Assembly (NCBI GenBank): GCA_963971165.1
Contig: OZ020195.1
Location: forward strand, 40,177,209-40,241,208
Length of the DNA stretch: 64,000 nucleotides
Reading direction: 5' to 3'
From: Philopedon plagiatum
Lineage: Eukaryota; Arthropoda; Insecta; Coleoptera; Curculionidae
Part shown: piece by piece, positions 59,651 through 64,000 of the stretch
Numbering within the stretch: the first letter of the stretch is position 1
How the letters are laid out: every line of letters begins with the position of its first letter
Made by a program: the position numbers and the translations under genes
Notes under the pieces: generated by a model
What the model saw: only the letters and a program-made list of their open reading frames with translations
The model's database searches: none
Told to the model about the DNA's origin: nothing

Positions 59651-59879
59651 CACTAATACCATCTTACAGATAGCTAATAAATAAACCCTATTTCTAGCAG
59701 CTTTGCTTATTGGTGATCAGGTTCTTCGCAAAGAGGTTAATAAAATATCCCATAAATACGAAGAATACAATCTTTTTATTTAATACATCTAGATACATTT
59801 CTATGGATAATTTTTCTACGAGTTTTAATTTTATCTGGAGCGTTGGAGAATATAAGCTATTCTATGTAGATTACAAATT

Positions 59880-60197
59880 TCATCCACACCACTCCCTTCT
59901 TCGTACGAATTTTTCTTCTACAAAAACATCATCATCATCATCACCATCATCATAGTCGTTATTGGACAAATCTCCATATTCGATTTCGGCCTCTTTTGAT
60001 GGGAATTTCACCGGATAAGGAGGTTCACTTTGCTTGATTTTAGGCTCATTTTCTCGAATTTCTGATTCTTCGGCTTTAATTTTTCGCTTTTTCGTTTTCC
60101 GCGATGTCTCTACTGAATTTTCTACAAGCTTATTTAGAGGATTTGTGATAGGTTTCAAGAACTTGTTTAGTGCTTCATATCCCTCACCCCGCTCCAT
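59880..60197 (-). pseudogene. Gene X1, right copy, internally deleted
   Basis: Starts at ATG (60195-60197) with MERGEGYEALNKF. It keeps the Lys/Glu-rich N-terminal part and the acidic patch (DDGDDDDDVFVEEK), then loses about 0.8 kb: the bases after GAAGAAAA jump to the region after the gene. The conserved central and C-terminal parts are gone. It preserves about 35 bp near the start that the left copy has lost, so each arm is damaged in a different place. Confidence 0.75.
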
Positions 60198-60349
60198 CTT
60201 TAAAGCCAAGCATTTTTTCTTATTATATTGGATTCTTGAATTATTCGACGCTTAACATCTTTACCAAGCTTACTAAATTGTGAATTCATAATAACAACAC
60301 ACACACAATAGCAATAATAGGCTCGTATAAATCGCAAAACAGCCTATTT

Positions 60350-60540
60350 CGTGAGAAACACCCTGCTTTTGAATGGAAAACAGCAGTTTCAGGAAACAGC
60401 TATGAAACAGCTACTAACAGACCCTGTTTCTGGAAACGGCCAGGAAACAGCTAAAAACAGACCCCTATTTGTGGAAACAACAACAACAACAACCAGGAAA
60501 CAGCTGAAATAACTACTAAACAGACCCTGGTTCTAGAGAT
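60350..60540. repeat. GAAACAG-rich minisatellite, inner right
   Basis: Mirror of 49420-49630, with GGAAACAGCTAAAAACAGAC units. Confidence 0.75.
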
Positions 60541-60825
60541 TTAACACATCTTGCTTCTAGGACGCCGAGTGTCACACTGAGTCTCGAGGGTTTAGGGTCT
60601 GATCTGGGTATGAAACTTGTTACGATATCGGCTTTAGCACTGTCCTTGTCTTTTACGATTACCAGGAACCCAATACCTCTCTTTCCAACATTCGGAATTA
60701 CCGTTAGGGTTAGGGCACTAAGATGAAAGTCACATTTTAACCACTAAGACCTCTAGCGACGATCTTAGTCAAGATTTTCGAAAAGTTTTTACACAGTCAG
60801 GAGTTCTTCTCAGCCTCTATGATAT
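60540..60825. other. Upstream region of the membrane glycoprotein gene
   Basis: No gene. It holds a short direct repeat (GTTAGGGTTAGGG near 60710) and mirrors 49135-49420. Confidence 0.4.
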
Positions 60826-60832
60826 TATAAAT
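60825..60832 (+). promoter_or_regulatory. TATA-box candidate
   Basis: TTATAAAT about 45 bp before the ATG of the membrane glycoprotein gene. The mirrored sequence is present in the left arm. Confidence 0.4.
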
Positions 60833-60871
60833 CTCTATTCTTCGACGCTTTAAATCATTTTGACGTCAGTC

Positions 60872-61357
60872 ATGGCTATCTTAAATTGGTCATTCATTCT
60901 GCTAGTTGCAGTAGTACACAACGTCTTCTACGTATATTGGCCTTTAAATGTTAAAAACGCCTCCGTTTTGTTCAATTGTGGAGATTATGACGCTAGCAGT
61001 CCATGGATTCCGATGGCTTTCAACCCGCAGAACGTTGACCACATATCTGTATTCTCCGCCACGATACCTCCATCAAAGAGCAGCAGCTCTTTTCGCTACA
61101 AGATCCACTTTCCCTTTCAAGATTCGACGACTGGTGAAACAGGATGGATGACGTTCTTTAGGAAGTCCAAGAATGAGACCGCATATCCTACCCTTATTCC
61201 TACTACTACTAATTCTACACTAACCCTATCTTTATCCGAAAATGAGAACAATATTTCTAGTTTACTTGTATTCATAGCTGTAACCTGTTTAATATTATTA
61301 ACTAATTTCGTATATAAAGTTGCTAAATATCGTTTTAAATTGTGGTTAAATAAATAA
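60872..61357 (+). CDS. Single-pass membrane glycoprotein, unknown family (right copy, intact)
   Basis: 161 residues from ATG at 60872 (an upstream in-frame TTG is less likely). The N terminus (NWSFILLVAVVHNVFYVYW) looks like a signal peptide or signal anchor. The middle is a compact extracellular-type domain with conserved IHFPFQDSTTGETGWMTFF and a Ser/Thr-rich stalk. N-glycosylation sequons include NAS, NET, NST and NIS. The C terminus has a membrane helix (LLVFIAVTCLILLTNFVY) and a short basic tail (KVAKYRFKLWLNK). This predicts a small type I surface protein. I do not recognise the family. It is the outermost gene of the arm and points toward the outer end. Confidence 0.75.
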   Translation: MAILNWSFILLVAVVHNVFYVYWPLNVKNASVLFNCGDYDASSPWIPMAFNPQNVDHISVFSATIPPSKSSSSFRYKIHFPFQDSTTGETGWMTFFRKSKNETAYPTLIPTTTNSTLTLSLSENENNISSLLVFIAVTCLILLTNFVYKVAKYRFKLWLNK

Positions 61358-61439
61358 TTTTTTATAATTACTAGTTTTATTACATATTCCTACCTCGAAA
61401 AACGCGTCTTAATGTGGGTGGACATACTACAAACAGATA

Positions 61440-61640
61440 CTCAACAGCTAGCAAATCCGACCCTGTTTCTGGAATCAACTGATTAACACACCCTGATCCT
61501 GAACACAGCTATTAAACACCTAAGAACAACTAATAAAGAGAGTCCTGTTTCTGAAAACAGCTATGAAACATCTAAAGACAACTCATAAACAGACTCCTGT
61601 TCACGGAAACAGCTCTGAAACAGCTAAAAACAACTACCGA
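61440..61640. repeat. GAAACAG-rich minisatellite, outer right
   Basis: Mirror of 48330-48560. Confidence 0.75.
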
Positions 61641-61795
61641 GTTGAATAACTGAACATTGAAAATGATATCTTAAGTGAGTTCGGACGTGACGTAGTAGGT
61701 ATGTTTTATGTATTTTAGGCTGATAATAATATAATAAAATAGTTTGCAGAAGATAGAAAAAATCGATTGATTTCCGTCTTTTTCCATTGCATTAT

Positions 61796-61990
61796 GTTAG
61801 TAGATAGAATTGATGTAGGTAAAAACACGCTTAAAGTGAGCTAGACAAACTTCGCGTGCATTACATATTGGTTGTATTCAATTGGAAGGTCTTTTCGATG
61901 CAGCCACGCCTATCCTGACCTAGCCGAGCCTGGCCTCATGGGTAAGGTTGAGTAAAAAATAAAACAAAGAATTAATTACAGAATTTATTT
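61796..61990. other. Right flank of the palindrome, no gene seen
   Basis: Unique-looking sequence. The composite satellite does not resume here, so the palindrome is not a simple insertion inside the array as far as this window shows. Confidence 0.5.
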
Positions 61991-61993
61991 AAA

Positions 61994-62221
61994 TTAGGAT
62001 TGTGAAATGCCACATCTTGAACAAAACCATATATCATCTTTTCTTTCAATCTCACATAATAGACTTTTGTTACATTTAACACAATTCTGTTTAATTTTCT
62101 AACATGCTGCACAGCACCATTGATCATTGTATCGTCGACTCATCCTTTTCAAGCAACCAGAACAGTAACCTCGTCCATACAGTCTAGGACTCCAATATTC
62201 TTCAGCTGTTTGTTGAGGCAT
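61994..62221 (-). pseudogene. Small cysteine-rich (zinc-ribbon-like) gene with in-frame TAG
   Basis: 75 codons from ATG at 62219-62221 to a TAA at 61994-61996, interrupted by TAG at codon 41. Cysteines form pairs: C20/C23, C36/C37/C40, C47/C50, C56, C67/C70. That pattern suggests one or two zinc ribbons. The conserved spacing continues in frame after the TAG, so it is either a recent nonsense mutation or a read-through codon. TATAAAAG lies about 110 bp upstream (62333-62340 on the plus strand) and AATAAA overlaps the region after the stop. The family is unknown to me. Confidence 0.5.
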
Positions 62222-62332
62222 CTTTTTATTAAGTAAATTTCTAGAGGAAACGACCAAGTTAATATACCTCTACAGCTTTACGTTTCCACGTGCTATCTTC
62301 ACAAGCGGTGTAAATACACAATACCCAGAGAC

Positions 62333-62340
62333 TTTTATAC
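62333..62340 (-). promoter_or_regulatory. TATA box of the small cysteine-rich gene
   Basis: Minus-strand GGTGGTATAAAAGTCTCTG, a good TATAAAAG core in the right orientation, about 110 bp before the ATG. Confidence 0.5.
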
Positions 62341-62344
62341 CACC

Positions 62345-62950
62345 AGGATTTACGTGGTAACTATCCCCACTACACGCTTAGCTGAACTCTGGGAATCCTT
62401 CTTGTTGACTGCTGCCTTTACTTCCTTTCCCTCTGCTATATATTCCCATTCTAATTACTCTGCATCATCGTGGAACTGGTTGTACCTATTCGCAATTTGC
62501 ATTACTTAAAATGCATTCACTTAAAGGTCAACCAGTACTAGCCATCGTCGTCGTCATCGTTCCTTTGATGCATTCTTTATAAATATAAAATAAAAATATA
62601 TTTCTTGAATAACGTTCAAATCATCTCTTAACCGGAAACAACTTTGCTGATGTAAGTGGTTATGCTAATTAGCACAAGCTACTGTATTCCATCTGATAAC
62701 AAGAACAACAACAACTGTTACTATAGGGGCATAGATGTTTTGCCCTATTGATAATAATAATAAATTCTAACTGATAGTGTAATATGGTCCAATACTATAC
62801 AGAGTGTTGCAATTAATTCCGACATTAATTTCCCCCTACTACTACCCCCATCGTTTTAATTCCTATATACTGCTCTAATCGTACGAAGTGTATTAAAAGG
62901 GACGCTTGATCGAGCATTAATCGTAAAAATCTATATCTCCGCAACCAGTG
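62345..62950. other. Non-coding flank
   Basis: No gene recognised. It includes an AT-rich stretch (TTTATAAATATAAAATAAAA near 62580) and TATACAGAGTGTTGCAATTA near 62797, which looks like a decayed CAGGGTGT-type transposon end. Confidence 0.35.
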
Positions 62951-62959
62951 GACCGACTG

Positions 62960-63190
62960 ACATAATTCTTTTTTTAAACGACGTCTGATGTCATCCGGAA
63001 CATGCCGCATAATATATCAAATTTCGATTTTGACATTTGACAACTGACCGGTGACATCTGATATGCCGGACCCAAAGGGCCGATGACTGTATTTTTCCTT
63101 AAACGATGGCTGACGTGATTCCGAACACGTTCCATATGTCACTTTTGAATTTTGACATTTGACAAGTGACAGGTGACCTGGGATATGTCC
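62960..63190. repeat. Diverged direct repeat, about 105 bp twice
   Basis: Two copies, about 62965-63062 and 63090-63190, share TTAAACGA..GCTGA, CGGAACA/CCGAACA, TTTTGACATTTGACAA and a GTGACA-rich end. Short palindromes such as TGACAGCTGTCA follow. Confidence 0.55.
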
Positions 63191-63359
63191 TAAATGACAA
63201 GTGACAGCTGTCATTTATATCGCTAACGTAAGCTCTTCTGACGTAGACTTCGATGACATACTTGAAATTGACGCCTGCGCAATGGTCTTCGAGATATGAC
63301 GGCCTAGAATATGGGCGGTGGCGGGTGCAGAAGCTCCTATCCATCACTACTAGGGATAA

Positions 63360-63572
63360 AAAAAATTTCGGCCAATCTCGGCGGCGCGGCGTCACTTTTT
63401 TGTTCGATACGACTATCGCCTGGTGTAATTCGCTGGATTGGGCCTTTTCATAAAAGTATTTTCTTAAGTTTCCCAGCTGGCTTTGATGTCGCACATGCAG
63501 GTCAGGGATACCTCTACCGCCTAGCTTTCGTGGAAGATGGGACCTTTCGACAGCAGATTTCGGGTGATGCAT
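63360..63572 (-). pseudogene. LINE reverse-transcriptase C-terminal remnant
   Basis: The minus-strand frame reads HLPRKLGGRGIPDLHVRHQS and then LGNLRKYFYEKAQSSELHQA. The GGRGI/L motif followed by Q..NLR.YF is typical of the region after the RT domain in non-LTR elements of insects. Only about 70 residues remain, with no catalytic motifs. Confidence 0.5.
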
Positions 63573-63695
63573 TCTAAATTTACAAACTCTTTCCTATTCT
63601 AGTTATTTATACTTTTCATCTTCCTCCATGCCATCCGGCAGGCTCTGCATCATCGACCATATATCCTCCATGGTAAATCCACCTTAATTTCTTCA

Positions 63696-63735
63696 TCCTT
63701 ATTATTATTATTATTATCATTATTATTATTGTTAA

Positions 63736-63809
<74 letters not shown>

Positions 63810-63822
63810 TATTATTATTAAA
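63696..63822. repeat. (ATT)n microsatellite
   Basis: About 40 ATT/TTA triplets with few interruptions. The poly-isoleucine frame it creates on the minus strand is not a gene. Confidence 0.95.
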
Positions 63823-64000
63823 ATTGTGCTTAGAACAGTAGATTTCTGCTAAAAATTGTATCCCCAATATATTTTAAAACGATTATTTATCTTCAAATTT
63901 ATGACGATCACAGTAAAATGTAATCTGCTATATACAGCTTATCCAGAAACCATCTTACTAGATGGCAAGCTTTTGTATTTTTGACTTTACGGAAGAAACT
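63823..64000. other. End of window, nothing recognised
   Basis: Unique AT-rich sequence; TATACAGCTTATCCAGAAACC near 63930 could be another transposon end. No coding evidence. Confidence 0.3.

Larger units (their letters stand above)
48165..61795. mobile_element. 13.6 kb head-to-head palindromic element carrying mirrored genes
   Basis: The outer ends are inverted copies (ATAATGCAATGGAAAAAGAC at 48165 and its complement ending at 61795). Sequence pairs from the ends inward to a centre near 53926. Each arm carries, from outside in, a membrane-protein gene, genes X1 and X2, and a metalloproteinase-like gene, with 30-40 bp GAAACAG-rich minisatellites between them. The arms differ by a 2.49 kb mariner insertion and an extra 255 bp terminal copy in the right arm, a deletion of about 0.8 kb in X1 of the right arm, and a deletion of about 240 bp in the metalloproteinase of the left arm. 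I see no polymerase, integrase or transposase of the element's own and no clear target duplication. It could be a non-autonomous transposon, an integrated linear DNA replicon, or a chromosomal inverted duplication. Confidence 0.8.

Noticed and set aside
48165..61795. Polinton/Maverick transposon
   Set aside because: No protein-primed DNA polymerase, retroviral-type integrase, packaging ATPase or capsid gene is seen, and the ends do not start with AG. A decayed or non-autonomous relative cannot be excluded.
48165..61795. Palindrome as a read fold-back or assembly artefact
   Set aside because: The arms differ by several independent insertions, deletions and many substitutions, which an artefact would not produce.
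63616..63867. Poly-isoleucine open frame
   Set aside because: It is the translation of the (ATT)n microsatellite.

Overview
The window is AT-rich eukaryotic DNA, almost certainly from an insect. It carries an env-bearing gypsy/errantivirus-type retrotransposon, a mariner-superfamily element and a very long, diverged composite satellite. The sequence does not show the insect order. I see no intact host housekeeping gene, no rRNA or tRNA gene and no CRISPR array. Nearly all of the window is mobile or repetitive, as expected of heterochromatin or a repeat-rich chromosome region.

Region 1 (1-48163) is an array of a composite repeat unit of about 3.0-4.7 kb, with about 13 copies or partial copies. 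Each unit contains a block of 200-bp-scale repeats plus a core of about 0.9 kb, then a short hairpin (stem TATAGACCG/CGGTCTATA and variants), then a minisatellite (A, monomer about 139 bp often paired as a 278 bp dimer), a 260 bp satellite (B), or both. Two elements interrupt the array. One is a 7668 bp LTR retrotransposon (18869-26536, minus strand) with nearly identical LTRs, gag, pol, integrase and env. The other is a 264 bp insertion (34632-34895) made of a perfect 99 bp inverted repeat plus a tail, flanked by an 11 bp duplication.

Region 2 (48165-61795) is the most unusual part: a 13.6 kb head-to-head palindrome whose arms carry the same genes in mirror order. From outside to centre these are a glycosylated single-pass membrane protein, two neighbouring genes of one uncharacterised family (X1 and X2), and a secreted matrix-metalloproteinase-like gene. 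The centre is a hairpin-like junction made of AAACCTGAGC-type repeats around a GC-rich spacer. The arms differ by several independent indels, so this is not a simple read fold-back artefact. A 2488 bp mariner-like element (57018-59505) with an intact transposase sits only in the right arm, and the left arm gives its empty site. Most cargo copies are broken; the membrane protein and X2 of the right arm are intact.

Region 3 (61796-64000) is unrelated flank. It holds a small cysteine-rich gene with its own TATA box and an in-frame stop, a diverged direct repeat, a LINE reverse-transcriptase remnant and an (ATT)n microsatellite.

How the parts relate: the retrotransposon, the small palindromic insert and the mariner are independent insertions into older repeats. 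The large palindrome begins exactly where the hairpin of the last satellite unit ends, which suggests the hairpin took part in forming the junction.
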